A DNA stretch of 64,000 bases from positions 15,420,610 to 15,484,609 of the forward strand of contig OY811972.1 in the NCBI GenBank assembly GCA_963681505.1, written 5' to 3'. Every line of letters begins with the position of its first letter. Within the stretch, counting starts at the first letter, position 1. Below the pieces are notes generated by a model, which was given only the letters and a program-made list of their open reading frames with translations, searched no databases and was not told the origin of the DNA. Shown in pieces: positions 45,894 through 60,647 of this stretch. The stretch comes from Eunapius fragilis. Lineage: Eukaryota; Porifera; Demospongiae; Spongillida; Spongillidae. A program made the position numbers and the translations under genes.

Positions 45894-46113
45894 TGTGGGT
45901 GTTTGTGTGTGGTGGCACACATGCGTGTCAGCTCTCTCTTGCCAACAGATCCTGGCCGTATATGACACAGCTGGGAGGCTGTTACGGGGAGATGAAAAGA
46001 GACCAAAGGACGTTATAGACTATGTGGTGTTCGAAAGGAACCTCTCGAAACCACACCCATCTTGGAGGGTGGCTACCAAGCTTCCGCCACAGCTACCGTG
46101 GAGATCATCATAG
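40385..46113 (+). CDS. MRPL45: Mitochondrial ribosomal protein L45 (seven exons, ~285 aa)
   Basis: Exons 40385-40655, 40723-40784, 40884-40936, 41018-41125, 41328-41376, 42011-42160, 45949-46113; all phases join. The protein is a large-subunit mitoribosome component of the Tim44-like fold that anchors the ribosome near the inner membrane. Recognisable matches to the human protein: '[14 protein letters not shown]' (human SIRRIKDYDANF), '[19 protein letters not shown]' (VYGQITVRMHTRQTLAIYD) and '[17 protein letters not shown]' then 'SWRVATK' (PKDVLEYVVFEKQLTNP, SWRMHTK). The N-terminus is rich in Arg, Ser and Ala, as for a mitochondrial targeting peptide. Length is close to the human 306. Intron 6 (3.8 kb) holds a large minisatellite. 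A polyadenylation signal AATAAA lies at about 46198. Confidence 0.93.
42161..45948 (+). other. Intron 6 of MRPL45 with repeats
   Basis: Begins with (GT)n immediately after the exon (42161-42250). Other contents: a hairpin GAGACGATACAG / CTGTATCGTCTC at about 42395-42431, a tandem duplicated ~126 bp segment (42898-43023 and 43026-43150) with CCACACCCACCTACTGATGG, (CA)n at 43411-43502, the 27 bp minisatellite, and (TG)n at 45583-45700 and 45855-45910. No other exon is needed. Confidence 0.7.
43594..45445. repeat. 27 bp minisatellite, ~68 units, with higher-order structure
   Basis: Unit AGTCATCTGTAGTAGTACTTGTCCCTT with single-base variants (GTGGTAC, ACTAGTAC, CCCGTAG, CTTATCC) and 24 bp units lacking one trinucleotide. 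The order of variants repeats, so larger blocks were copied. Because 27 is a multiple of three, both strands look open over about 2 kb; this is not a gene. Confidence 0.93.
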
Positions 46114-46277
46114 GTGTTTCAGACCTGCCCTTGCTGTTGATTCCGTTGCCGTTTATTTGGATCTGTTGTTTTGTAACGGTTCTGAATAACTGTTAAAAAT
46201 AAAATGCACAACGTAGCTTTTTAGTAATATTAGTTCATCACGTGATAAAGCCGAGACTGTTTACAATTGTTAGTACG

Positions 46278-47087
46278 ATGGCTCTTCCACGGCTTAGGCG
46301 TCGTGATGCAGTGATACTGACTCTTGGGGTGACTGTGGGTGTCTTCTTATCAGTTATCATATCGCCTTCCCCTCAAAACTGTATAGCGCTAACGAAGCGA
46401 ATGCTCTTCTCTTCCGAAACAAACCTCTCCCTGTTGTTACAGCCGTCTGTCCTTCCCGCAGAGGAAAACAACTTCGAGCTCAGAAGGCCACTCTTCTATG
46501 CGGTCGTGGTTTCCAAAGAGCAGTCCGCCGCGGCTACTGCCGTCGGCAAGACGTGGGGGTCGGGCCTCGCCGACACGGAAATGTTCACGGTGCGCCGTTT
46601 GGCGGGCGACTCCGCCAAGTGGCCAGAGATGGCGTGGAACGACGCGAGACTTATATACCGCCTGCTCTCCCTCCTCTACGACAAGTACACGGACCACCGC
46701 TACAACTGGTTCATGATCGTTGGCGAGAACAGCTACGTCAGGCCCACCACGGCCGTCGAGGTCCTTACCAACCTTGATCCCGAAGACCCGCTCTTCCTGC
46801 GTCGCGACGGAATGGCCAAGCTTAAGTTGAACCAGAAGAAACTTGGTCCCTTTGGGACTACCGACCGCGGTTGCGTACCTAGCAGCGGTGTGGTGTTCAG
46901 CCGAGGGTTGCTGAGGCATGTGGCGCCTGTCGTGAACGAGTGTCTGGAGGACGAGGGCGCCGCGTCGTGGTCGTTGGAGAGGGAAGCGGACATGGAGCGG
47001 TGCGTGGCGAGGAAGCTGGGCGCCCGCTGCTTGTGGAACCATGACCTGCAGGTGCGTGCGCGAGTGTGCTAATGTGTGCGTGCGTGT

Positions 47088-47171
<84 letters not shown>

Positions 47172-47244
47172 TGAATGATGTAATGCACTCATAAAACATT
47201 TCTTCATACACTAACTGCTGTAATTCGATGATGTGGTTGTTACG

Positions 47245-47311
<67 letters not shown>

Positions 47312-47526
47312 CTCATCAGATGGAGCAGCTCTTTGTAGACGCCGACACTGCAGGAGGGGGAGGAGGCAATGGATTCCCCACCGGTGCCCTTGCAGTCCTG
47401 GACCTCGCAGGCCCCACCCACATGTACATGGTTCACCACCACTATCTCAAGGTGGCCCTCAATGCCTCAGAAGTGCTGTCACAAAGGTTGAAGAACGAGC
47501 TCTCCAAGGAGAGAGATCCTGAATGA
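46278..47526 (+). CDS. GT31-type (C1GALT1/chondroitin-synthase-like) glycosyltransferase-fold protein, two exons, 326 aa
   Basis: Exons 46278-47051 and 47320-47526, phase 0. Short cytosolic tail 'MALPRLRRRD', a transmembrane segment at about residues 12-33 and a lumenal domain: a Golgi type II membrane protein. 'FYAVVVSKEQSAAATAVGKTW', split here as FYAVVVSKEQ and AAATAVGKTW, begins the Fringe-like fold; 'YDKYTDHRYNWFMIVGENSYV' contains the site where GT31 enzymes have D-D-D/DxD, followed by 'LDPEDPLFLRR' and 'CVPSSGVVFSRGLLRHV'. At the metal site this protein reads G-E-N, so it may have no transferase activity of its own, like the chondroitin polymerising partner proteins. The intron is almost only (TG)n. 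It starts 165 bp after the MRPL45 stop codon. Confidence 0.72.
47052..47319 (+). repeat. (TG)n intron of the GT31-type gene
   Basis: Two long (TG)n tracts (47090-47168 and 47250-47310) make up most of this 268 bp intron, reaching to within 10 bp of the acceptor CCTCATCAG. Confidence 0.85.
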
Positions 47527-47529
47527 ACA

Positions 47530-47760
47530 TGGTCCTCCTCTACCCCCTCCCCAGCCACTCCTCTACCTCCTCCCCAGCCACTCCTCTACCTCCTCCCCAG
47601 CCACTCCTCTGCCTCCTCCCCAGCCACTCCACTGCCTCCTCCCCAGCCACTCCACTGCCTCCTCCCCAGCCACTCCACTGCCTCCTCCCCAGCCACTCCT
47701 CTATCTCCTCCCCAGCCTCATCCCATCCACTCATTGACCTCCTCCCCAGCCACTTCTTCG
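47530..47760. repeat. 23 bp minisatellite in the 3' UTR of the GT31-type gene
   Basis: About nine units of CCTCCTCCCCAGCCACTCCTCTG right after the stop codon. A polyadenylation-like ATTAAA lies near 47867. The rest up to HUS1 (47900-48310) holds a short (TG)n and no gene. Confidence 0.8.
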
Positions 47761-47919
47761 CTTATGTCACGTGATCCAAGCCTTACAGCACCACACACAG
47801 AACAAAGAACAGCTGCAATAGTTTTTGTGCAGGCTTCACTGTATTGTTTGCTTGTGGTGTTCATAATTAAAATACATTCCCATCACACGCAGATCCTTCC
47901 TTGAGTGATCTATCTGTGT

Positions 47920-47952
<33 letters not shown>

Positions 47953-48310
47953 TTCAGTTATCCCTGTTCATACATATACCAATACTAATTCTTGTAAATG
48001 CTCCAATCCCTTACACACAGGGAATGGTATAACCACTATGTGACCAGTAAAGTTTACTTGTGTGGCAACCACGGCCTCATGTGTACACAGCTGTAGGGGA
48101 TGTGTGTCTAGACAGATGCAGAGCACCTCTTTTCTTACACACTGTTAATTTCGAGAGAGCATATGCGATTTACTGTGTCCAAGGGTCCATACAAATACAA
48201 ATGACATCATATGTTGTGCAGTTGGTAATGAGAAGGTGAGTGTGTGTGGGTGGGTGAGCGTCTCTTCTTCCTCTGGTCTTTTGATGACCTGGGTGTGTTA
48301 ATGTAGTTGG

Positions 48311-51044
48311 CTACCTGGCCACTGCTGGTATATAGTACTGCATGGAGACATCTTCATGGAGGAGGAACAGTTGGAGACCCTTACCACCAATGACATCTGT
48401 GGAGGGAGGGAGGGAGGGAGGGAGGGAAAGGGCAGTGGTTATTAATAATGTGAGGGCAACTGCTTGAATCCCATTGGCCAGTTCTTTGCGGTGCAGGCAT
48501 GATGCCACCATCGCCAAGTGCCCAGCCACTGGAAGCAAACATTTAAATAATGTGCCATATTTCCCCCCTCCCCCCCCCCCCCCCCCCCCCCTCCTTATAT
48601 TAGTCCTGTTCAAATGTTCAAATGTTCTAATACCATATTACAATACAGAAAAATGCACACACACACAGGCACATACATGCAGCACACACACAACACGCAA
48701 TCACTCACTGCATATGACTTTGGTAGGATTGAACTGTCCCTGGAAGAACTGACTAAACTTTCTGATGTCCACACAGGCCTCGTGCAGACACGATGCTGAC
48801 GCCTCTGTCCCTGATGCATCTAGCATGTTACATCACACACAAAGGGGCTAACATCGGGAGGAGTGAGGGGAGGGGGGGAGGGAGGGAGGAGAGTGAGGAT
48901 ATAAAGCACCTGAGAAGTGGTGGTTCTGGAGATCTTTGAAGAAGGTGGTAGCTGTAACTGCATCAGTCTCAAGGGTTAACCTAAGCTCCCCATTCATGTT
49001 AGCACTGATGGTCTGAAGAGAGAGAGAGAGAAAAGATAAAGGCCAGCCAACCTAATAATGTACATAAACCTAACCCCAGCTTAACAAGTAAAGGTCACCC
49101 CACATAAGCCTTTATGAAGAAAAGGTCACCCCACATTAGCCTTGGTGAAGGAAAGGTCACCCCACATAAGCTTGGTGAAGAAAAGGTCACCACATTAGCC
49201 TTCACAAAGGAAAGGTCACCCCACATAATGGATTTAAGCCATGATGCCCACTTACAATGTAGTTGCCAAGGGTTTTCATCCTGTCCACAACGGTCTTCAA
49301 AAGTTTAAGTGGAGGGAGGTATATGCTTACCTATGGATGACAACTGTGAGTATGTGAGTGTGTGATGTGAGGGTGTAATGTGTGAGCATGTTGTAATGCG
49401 AGCACGTAGTGTGCAATGTGTGAACATGTGGGTGAGAAAGTGTGATGAGTGTGTATGTGTGTGATGTGTGAACTGTGTAGCTTGATCATATAAGAAGCAT
49501 ACCCAACAGCAATGAGTTACATACACGTACAGTAGGTACATAAATGTTGTGACTGGCCCCTCCTCCTCCTCCTCCCCGTTCCATTTCATTAAGCTTGAAT
49601 GCACGATCAACTCACGTCCACATCCGGCATGTCTGGTTCCTGGTACATGGGCCATAGTCTGTCCGGTACCACAGAGACTGGGATGTCGTGCTGTATGGTC
49701 CTAAGGGTGGTGGCGAGACCAGTGGGCTGGGGAAGAGGAGAGATGGGGATGAGGAGGGATGGGATGATGGGGATGGGGATGAGGAGGGATGGGATGATGG
49801 GGATGGGGATGAGGAGGGATGGGATGATGGGGATGGGGATGAGGAGGGATGGGATGATGGGGATGGGGATGAGGAGGGATGGGATGATGGGGATGGGGAT
49901 GAGGAGGGATGGGAAAGAAGACGGTTGAGAAAGGGCTAAGATGGAATATTAATTGATTGATTGATTGATTGATTGATTATAACGCAAACAACATGCATGC
50001 ACATGTAGGAGGCAAGTAGTGGTATGTGATGACCACCATCAATGTAACCCCATCTACATCTGTTGCCAGGCAACGTTGACCTTACAACAATGGAGGGAGA
50101 GGAGTGTTAAGAGGCCCACCTGTACTATCTCCACGGTGATGAAGGCTCCCTGCTTCTTGGTCAGCTTGATCTTCACCACCTGAGCTCCCAAGGTGGACTT
50201 GAGGGCTCTGGACAGCTGGTCCACATTCAGCTCAAGGTAGATCTGGTTAGTCTCATCTTTCCCCTCTATGCGATACTCATCAAAGAAATTGCTCTGTAAT
50301 CCGCGGAAAAGTGTGCGAGTGGAAGAAGGGGTCATGGTATGTGAGTGGAAGAGGGGTCATGGTGTGTGAGTGGAAGAGGGGGTCATGGTGTGTGAGTGGA
50401 AGAGGGGGTCATGGTGTGTGAGTGGAAGAGGGGGTCATGGTGTGTGAGTGGAAGGGGGGGCCATGGTGTGTGACTGGAAGAGGGGGCCATGGTGTTTGAG
50501 TGGAAGAGGGGGCCATGGTATAGCAACTGAGAGATGTACCAGGCCATTTGACAAAAAAAAATCAAAATATACTGAGGAAAGGTCAATATGCCCTTACTGC
50601 CTCATGTGTGTGTGTAACTACACACATACCTGTTGTAGCTCGCACCATATGTTAGTACCAGTGGAAATAGCTCCCTTCTCTGAGGATATTACGAAGCACA
50701 CCTTATCCGGGGTAAGCCTGAGGACGCAAGTCTTGACGTTCTTAGCCAGAGTGGCCACCACAGCTGTGTCAAAATGAAAGGAATAAGAAAAAAAAAAAAA
50801 ATTAAAAGGGCAACCCTATAAAAATGTATGGATGGTACGGAGAAAATGTCTGCGCGAGACCTTGCTTAGTATGTCTTACCCGTGTATGCGTATTCATATT
50901 TAACAGCCAGCGACATTTGTTAACAATACAGGTAGTTAGTATGTAGCTGGGGGGAGGGGGGAGGGGGATATTGCTGTGCCCTTATTGCTTACACGAGAAG
51001 CCGTTTATGCAAGTGATGTCCAACAGCTTGGCTCGAAATCTCAT
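48311..51044 (-). CDS. HUS1: HUS1 checkpoint clamp subunit (eight exons, 281 aa)
   Basis: Exons 51044-50993, 50763-50630, 50293-50120, 49726-49616, 49330-49256, 49012-48910, 48819-48709, 48396-48311; all phases join to 281 residues (human 280). HUS1 is part of the 9-1-1 (RAD9-HUS1-RAD1) ring that is loaded at damaged DNA and activates ATR signalling. Clear matches along the chain: 'MRFRAKLLDITC', 'LAKNVKTCVLRLTPDK', 'NIWCELQQ', 'NFFDEYRIEGKDE', 'IYLELNVDQLSRALKS', 'KIKLTKKQ', 'HDIPVSVVPDRLW', 'VSIYLPPLKLLKTVVDRMK', 'FFKDLQ', 'VDIRKF', 'NPTKVIC' and 'LLHEDVSMQYYIPAV'. The open stretch at 48440-48540 that precedes the last exon is not needed and breaks the alignment, so it is intron. Introns carry several minisatellites. 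Confidence 0.95.
49085..49225. repeat. ~30 bp tandem repeat in HUS1 intron 5
   Basis: Five units around AAAGGTCACCCCACATAAGC and CTTGGTGAAG, between exons 6 and 5. Confidence 0.75.
49740..49920. repeat. 30 bp minisatellite in HUS1 intron 3
   Basis: Six almost identical units of GATGGGGATGAGGAGGGATG plus GGATGATGGG, close to the exon 4 acceptor. Purine-rich and strand-asymmetric. A second array of about 26 bp units (GTGTGTGAGTGGAAGAGGGG) lies at 50330-50520 in intron 2. Confidence 0.85.
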
Positions 51045-51520
51045 TACTGTTATATTGCTATACGTTAACAATAATACGGATAAGTAATATTGCACGCAAA
51101 AGTAAACAAATTTGAATTTTTATTTTTGAATTCTGCGCACGTGCTTTGCGCGGGAGCGTTTGCTGCTGTTATTTCGAGGCTATCCCCGAGGTGAACAGAT
51201 ACTGCTACGCTGACCAATACCCTTGCAGTTTGGAAAAGCTTGCCCCTAACGGCTCCTGATAGGTACGTACAATTGCGGTTGGCCTTGACATGTATGTATG
51301 TTGTGCTAAAGACAAAGTTGTGTGGGATTTAAAAATTCAAATTCTCACGCATCCAGTATCGGCTCGGAAAAGTACATGTCCTTTGCGTTGTATCGCTATA
51401 TGTTTGGTGAATGCTATGCAGCGTTGCAATGCCCACTGTCGAGTCCTTTTCCCCACATCGCCCAACTATCAAACTCCGTATTCCGTTTTCTCTCCAACCA
51501 GTGTCGGTTTTGGGATAGCA
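51045..51520. promoter_or_regulatory. Shared divergent promoter region of HUS1 and the CDK gene
   Basis: 476 bp separate the start codons of HUS1 (minus) and the CDK (plus). The part near 51125-51190 is GC-richer (GCGCACGTGCTTTGCGCGGG) and has a CACGTG E-box and a TTTGCGCGGG motif that resembles an E2F site. Both motifs are read by eye; that they act is inference. Confidence 0.5.
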
Positions 51521-55390
<3,870 letters not shown>

Positions 55391-55805
55391 AACTATGCTT
55401 CTCCCACAAGGGGAGTGGCCCAAGAACCCGAAGCTAACCTTTAGCTCAGCCATACTTAGTACTTGAGATTGGGTACGGGCAAAACAATAATCATTCTTTT
55501 GTTTTTATACGCGAGCATGTGTATATATGTGTGTTCTGTATGTTGCAACTATAATTGTGCGATCTTATACGTTGCCGTGGTTATTGTGTGGACATTGCAT
55601 TTATGTGTACATGTATTCGTCATAATAAATAATTGTGTCCTTCATTGTTGTGTATTAAGTGCACCCCCACAAACGAATGATTGCATCATGTCTGCCTGTC
55701 CCAATGTATTACAGTTGGCCTAGCGACGAAAACTGCCTGCCGTATGCATTATAATACTGGTGCTGCCGTGGCAATTGGAAGCTGACCAACATAGCCTACA
55801 GACTC
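55391..55805 (+). other. 3' flank of the CDK gene
   Basis: Likely 3' UTR and intergenic sequence. An AATAAA occurs at about 55623. No gene is recognised. Confidence 0.4.
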
Positions 55806-56071
55806 CAGGGGCGGATCCAGGAATTTTGAAAGGGGGGGGCACCAATAATGAAATGTTAGAATTATGTGAGAAATGGGCGCGGTTCACGGAAAGGGGGTGG
55901 TTGCGGATATGCCCCCTCCCGCGCGAAGCGCGGACGCTTTTGGTACATAGCTGTACGTTCAAAATGCAATTTAAAACGCTATATTGCGCGACTATGAATA
56001 TATAATTAGACGAACGATAGGGGGGACGTGCCCCCGATGCCGCCCCCCCCCCCCCCCTGGATCCGCCACTG
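55806..56071. mobile_element. hAT-like MITE (CAGGGGCGGATCCAGG ends)
   Basis: Ends CAGGGGCGGATCCAGG and CTGGATCCGCCACTG form a terminal inverted repeat typical of hAT MITEs. The flanks share GACTC (55801-55805 and 56072-56076); a full 8 bp duplication is not seen. No coding sequence. Confidence 0.65.
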
Positions 56072-56202
56072 GACTCACCTGGCTACTAAACTGGGCACAG
56101 GCCATACAATGGATGAAGCATTTTATTTTATCGAGCCTTCCCCCCCCCCCTCCCCTCCCCCCCCCCTTACAAAATTGGAGCGCACCCAACATTTCACATC
56201 TC

Positions 56203-58558
56203 GGCATTCATGTAGTTTAGCTTCCCCATCATTATTCATAACCGCTGTAAGGATTCTGGTCAGAATCGACTAGGGCATGTGTTATGAATATAATTAAAGC
56301 GAATCCGTTGAATTCTGGTCTAGTATTCTACGGTCGAACCACATAACGTGCAAACCAGCTCGCGGCATACCCAACGTCGACCACAGCCACAGCCCCTTCC
56401 CGCTAGCGGTATTATAGGCAGCCCCGGGATTACACAAAACACGTGTATCCCATCATGGCGACCGTGTACGACACACGCTTCAACAAAGAATTAATACTAT
56501 TTGGGCTCACCTCTAGAACTCGCGTTGGATTTCTTGGACTATCTAGTTATTGATGAAGCTGCCGACAGCCGCACGCAGCCTCAGTATCACACGCGATAGC
56601 ACAATCACGTGACTGCTAACCACGCCTCTTCATTACCCGTAAATTACATTTTTACGAATCTGAGAGCGATCTTCGACCAATCAATTTTAGGGCGCTCTTT
56701 TTATCTACTTAGTACCGATATAGTAATATGTAATTGCATGCTGCGGCTATACCACTTACTGATAGCCATTGATTCCAGCGTATTTTATCCAAAGCATATC
56801 TTTGTTACAACCCGAGCATGTTTGAGATGATGCTAGCAAGCCGTAATGCTTGCACCACACAATGGTAGTTCATGGTCAGAGAGAACTCGCTGCAGCCTCG
56901 TTGGTGACTAAAACTCTGCGGGCAAACCAGAGATAATATATATTATCTCTGGGCAAACCATGAGGACCAAAAAACTGCATTATCAACACGTTTCCAATGC
57001 TTTTTAACACTTAGAACCTTGCGTTTATATTATACATCCAGGGCTGCCGTAGGCCGGCCGACCTGCCAATCCGGCCTGACAGATCGGCTTGGCAGGCCAA
57101 ATTAGTAGAAATTATAGTGTATAAATGTCAATCATTTATTGTATTAATGTCAATCAACGAAGCGTGTCCGTCGGTTTCTGTACCATCTGCTCAGCGGCTC
57201 AAACCTGGTTCAAACCCGGATCTGCGGGAACACAATCCCGAGGAACTCGTGAGATTCACGCCATTGTGAAGGTTTAGTAGTACTGTAGTAGTGCAAACAC
57301 ATCCGCTGTCTGGTCTCATTATATTTCAAGGTTTATACATCAAAGGAGTACGCATGCAGATAAAGCGTGGTGTGATTACTGCCACAGGCCGTTCTCCAGG
57401 GAACACTCCACTTTGTCTAGACACATTGAACGGCATCACAAGGATGAACAACAATGTATGTGTAGCAGTCTTCGCAACACAGTTAAGGAGGAATATGATG
57501 CTTGGCTTCGACTCTCGGAGATCTGATCAGTAGATGTCATGGCCTATTTAGACCCTTTGGTTAATGGTGTAAAATGCATAACACACAATTTACCACTATT
57601 GCAAAGCTCGCTCGAAAGTACCTGGCTATTCCAGCGTCATCCGCTCCATCAGAGGGCGGAATGTTTCAAGAGCCAAGTTGTTGTAATTCCCCAACGGCTG
57701 GAGGCATCAATTATGCTAAAGCAAAATGAATGGATATTCGATGCTTCGAAAGAAAAAAGCCAATGCTATTGCTCAATGCGAAGCTATAAACAATAAACTG
57801 ATCCATATTTATTCGCATCTCAATCTCAGTATGATTTATTATTATTGCACAATCGATGTATCATCTTCATGCACGATTACATTAATATTTGAATTCTGAA
57901 CAAGAAGCAAGCTTGATCTGTACATGTACAAAACATTAAGCACGTATTCGCACGAGGGGCGTGGTCCGGCCTGGCAGGCCGGCTGGCCTTTCGCAGCCCT
58001 GACAACCAATAAACTAGAAGCCCGCCTTTTCAAACACTTAGACACGAACTGATCCGGTACTCGTAAGTACATTTTAAAAAAAAGGGCGCCCTAAAATTGA
58101 TTGGTCGAAGATCGTAATTTACGGGTAATGAAGAGGCGTGGTTAGCAGTCACGTGATTGTGCTATCGCGTGTGATACTGAGGCTGCGTGCGGCTGTCGGC
58201 AGCTTCATCAATAACTAGATAGTCCAAGAAATCCAACGCGAGTTCTAGAGGTGAGCCCAAATAGTATTAATTCTTTGTTGAAGCGTGTGTCGTACACGGT
58301 CGCCATGATGGGATACACGTGTTTTGTGTAATCCCGGGGCTGCCTATAATACCGCTAGCGGGAAGGGGCTGTGGCTGTGGTCGACGTTGGGTATGCCGCG
58401 AGCTGGTTTGCACGTTATGTGGTTCGACCGTAGAATACTAGACCAGAATTCAACGGATTCGCTTTAATTATATTCATAACACATGCCCTAGTCGATTCTG
58501 ACCAGAATCCTTACAGCGGTTATGAATAATGATGGGGAAGCTAAACTACATGAATGCC
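56203..58558. mobile_element. 2.36 kb element with ~490 bp terminal inverted repeats
   Basis: The arms 56203-56695 and 58085-58558 are nearly identical inverted copies, starting GGCATTCATGTAGTTTAGC. An exact 8 bp target duplication CACATCTC flanks the element (56195-56202 and 58559-58566). Long arms recall Mutator-like elements, the 8 bp duplication also fits hAT. The centre holds a further hAT-like element and no complete transposase, so it is non-autonomous. Confidence 0.85.
57039..58001 (+). mobile_element. hAT-like element nested in the long-TIR element
   Basis: Ends CAGGGCTGC...GCAGCCCTG with GGCCGGC blocks next to both ends. A short frame (57385-57460) reads 'CHRPFSREHSTLSRHIERHH', a BED/C2H2-like finger as in hAT transposases. 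No target duplication is seen, so the insertion status is inferred from the ends. Confidence 0.45.
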
Positions 58559-58566
58559 CACATCTC

Positions 58567-59027
58567 TATGTCAGCATGCTTTAGCGACCGACCTAATTTC
58601 AAGGGACGATGTTAAAGCAGGCGCTTATTACAACGTATCTTTCAGCTATGTTGCTACTTTTTTAACCCAAGATTTTTATCTTTACCCAACACAATGCGTC
58701 CGCGCATGCGTGGTAAACCATTTGATCAGAGCGCGTGTGTATGACATGTGGCGAAATGTCTAGCTGTGATACACATTCCTTTACCTCAAGTTGGACTATT
58801 AAAGAGTGAAAAGGAGAGCGAAGAGGACAAGGTGTCAACCGTTATATACACGGGTTGTATTCACAAGGCAAATGGCCCAAGGAATATTCACCACCAAGGC
58901 ACAAGCGCCATGGTAGTTGTCTCAGTGGGCACTATAGTTAATGACTCACATTGAGGCCTAAGCTCGTTTGAAATGGCTGTGATACACGTGGTAAGTTTTG
59001 CTAAAGGTTTTTGTTAATAACGCAATT

Positions 59028-59058
<31 letters not shown>

Positions 59059-59357
59059 ACCCTCGTTCACTCTCTTCCGGTCCTCTCTCTCTTCCTCCTT
59101 CAATTAGGCTACGCTAGCAACCCCCCCCCCCCCCCCCCATCTCTTGAAATCAAGTTTTCAGTGACCGTTTAATCACGTCACGAAGTCGCGGAAGTATCTG
59201 GGGTGAGTTGTGGGTATAAGTATAAGGGGAAGGTTTTGGGTTAGTAACGTGGAGCGCAGCTGTATCTATGTCGCTGGTGTTGATCAGAGGCGCGCGCTGG
59301 CCGTCACAGGTATGTCGGGTTGTATTTCGGGTAATCCTTTACGGGGATAATCGAAAC
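58567..59357. other. Stretch without gene, two long poly-C runs
   Basis: Contains C runs at about 59034-59058 and 59121-59138 and short frames without motif. Nothing else can be supported. Confidence 0.5.
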
Positions 59358-59637
59358 AAGTAAATAAGAATATTCTCTAACGAGAGAGTTTTTGGTATAT
59401 AGGATTGACCACTAGTGGTGTAAAATGCACGGAAACAAGAGTGACAGAAAAATTGAAATAAGCCTATATTTATTTAGCCCATTACTCAGGCATGCACTGT
59501 GAGTGTGCTAAATATAGGCCTATTTCAATTTTCCAGTAAAATTTCTATCACTTGTTTTCGTGCTTTTTACACCACCATTGGTCAATCCTATATACCAACA
59601 ACTCCCTCATTGGAGAATGTTTTTATTTACTTGTTTT
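59358..59637. mobile_element. MITE with ACAAGTAAATAA ends, copy 1
   Basis: Inverted ends with GTTGGTATATAGGATTGACC and TATTCTCTAACGAGAGAG-like blocks, and an inner part with AAATATAGGCCTATTTCAAT. A second copy, inverted in its inner part, is at 59989-60250. Confidence 0.65.
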
Positions 59638-59988
59638 ATAAGTTATTTTCACCCTGTCATATAGTCAATGATCAAATGTTGTTGGAATAGTGTTTTTGGA
59701 CAATCTCCTTTTCTCTTAATGCAACAACAAATAACTTTTATAATAAGAAATTGTAATTGTACGAATTAGTAGTATTTATAACGATTTGTCCTCGCCCACG
59801 CCATCTTCTCCTGCGGGGACGTCCTCCAGTGCGGAGGATAACATTCCAAAATGTCCTGACACAATGTCAGGCCATAGCAATATTATTTGACCTGACATGT
59901 TATGAAAATTATTTTATAGTTGCACTTAAGTGCGATCAGAGTGGAGGAGATAGGTTAACTTACGGACTCGAGTATGCTTTATGTACAA
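59638..59988. other. Spacer between the two MITE copies
   Basis: AT-rich sequence without recognised features, apart from a small repeat CCTGACA/TGTCAGG near 59856-59902. Confidence 0.35.
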
Positions 59989-60250
59989 GTAAATAAAAGC
60001 ATTCTCTATTGAGAGAGTTGTTGGTATATAGGATTGACCAATGGTGGTGTAAAAAGCACGGAAACAAGAGTGACAGAAATTTTACTGGAAAATTGAAATA
60101 GGCCTATATTTAGCACACTCACAATAAAACAGTGCATGCCTGAGTAATGGGCTAAATATAGGCCTATTACAATTTTTCTATCACTCTGCTTTTTTACACC
60201 AACATTGGTCAATCCTATATACCAACAACTCTCGTTAGAGAATGTTTCTA
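59989..60250. mobile_element. MITE with ACAAGTAAATAA ends, copy 2
   Basis: Same family as 59358-59637, with GCATGCCTGAGTAATGGGC in the opposite order. The two copies could form a large hairpin. Confidence 0.65.
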
Positions 60251-60647
60251 CTCCTATATCATGCTCGCTTCACCCAACCCACTTTGACATATAATTGGTG
60301 CCGCATCTGCTGTGCACGTCACTGTCATTACCAACTAGACCACGATACAACACGTCACATGACACGATTCTCATACTGGAACCTACAGAGCAGGGACCAG
60401 CTACCTACAGCTAAATTTGGTTTTGAGCCTACTTTATTTAGAGATAGTGGGTCCACACCACCTCAGGGGAAAAAACCTCACTGTGTGAGGAAAAAAACCA
60501 TGTGTTCACTGCTCTGTTCAACAAAACATAATGACATGGCCTAGCATAAAAATCATGATGCTTCCAGATCTGCCACCCTGTCCTGCTTCTCCTCCAGATC
60601 TCAAGAAGCCTGTGCACAAGATACAACATCGATTGGTTGGGGGGGGG
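60251..60647. repeat. Spacer with an 88 bp block repeated at 60958-61047
   Basis: CTCGCTTCACCCAACCCAC, GGTGCCGCATCTGCTGTGC and neighbouring sequence (60260-60338) recur almost unchanged at 60967-61047. The rest is unique and noncoding as far as I can tell. Confidence 0.6.

Noticed and set aside
48440-48613. Possible extra HUS1 exon starting 'VAGHLAMVASCLHRKELANG'.
   Set aside because: Skipping it gives an exact in-phase join (KVIC-N-VIGG) that matches the family without gap and a total of 281 residues; including it adds non-conserved sequence.
57180-57260. GGTTCAAACCCGGATC resembles a tRNA B box, hinting at a SINE.
   Set aside because: No matching A box at the right distance, no cloverleaf and no poly-A tail could be found.
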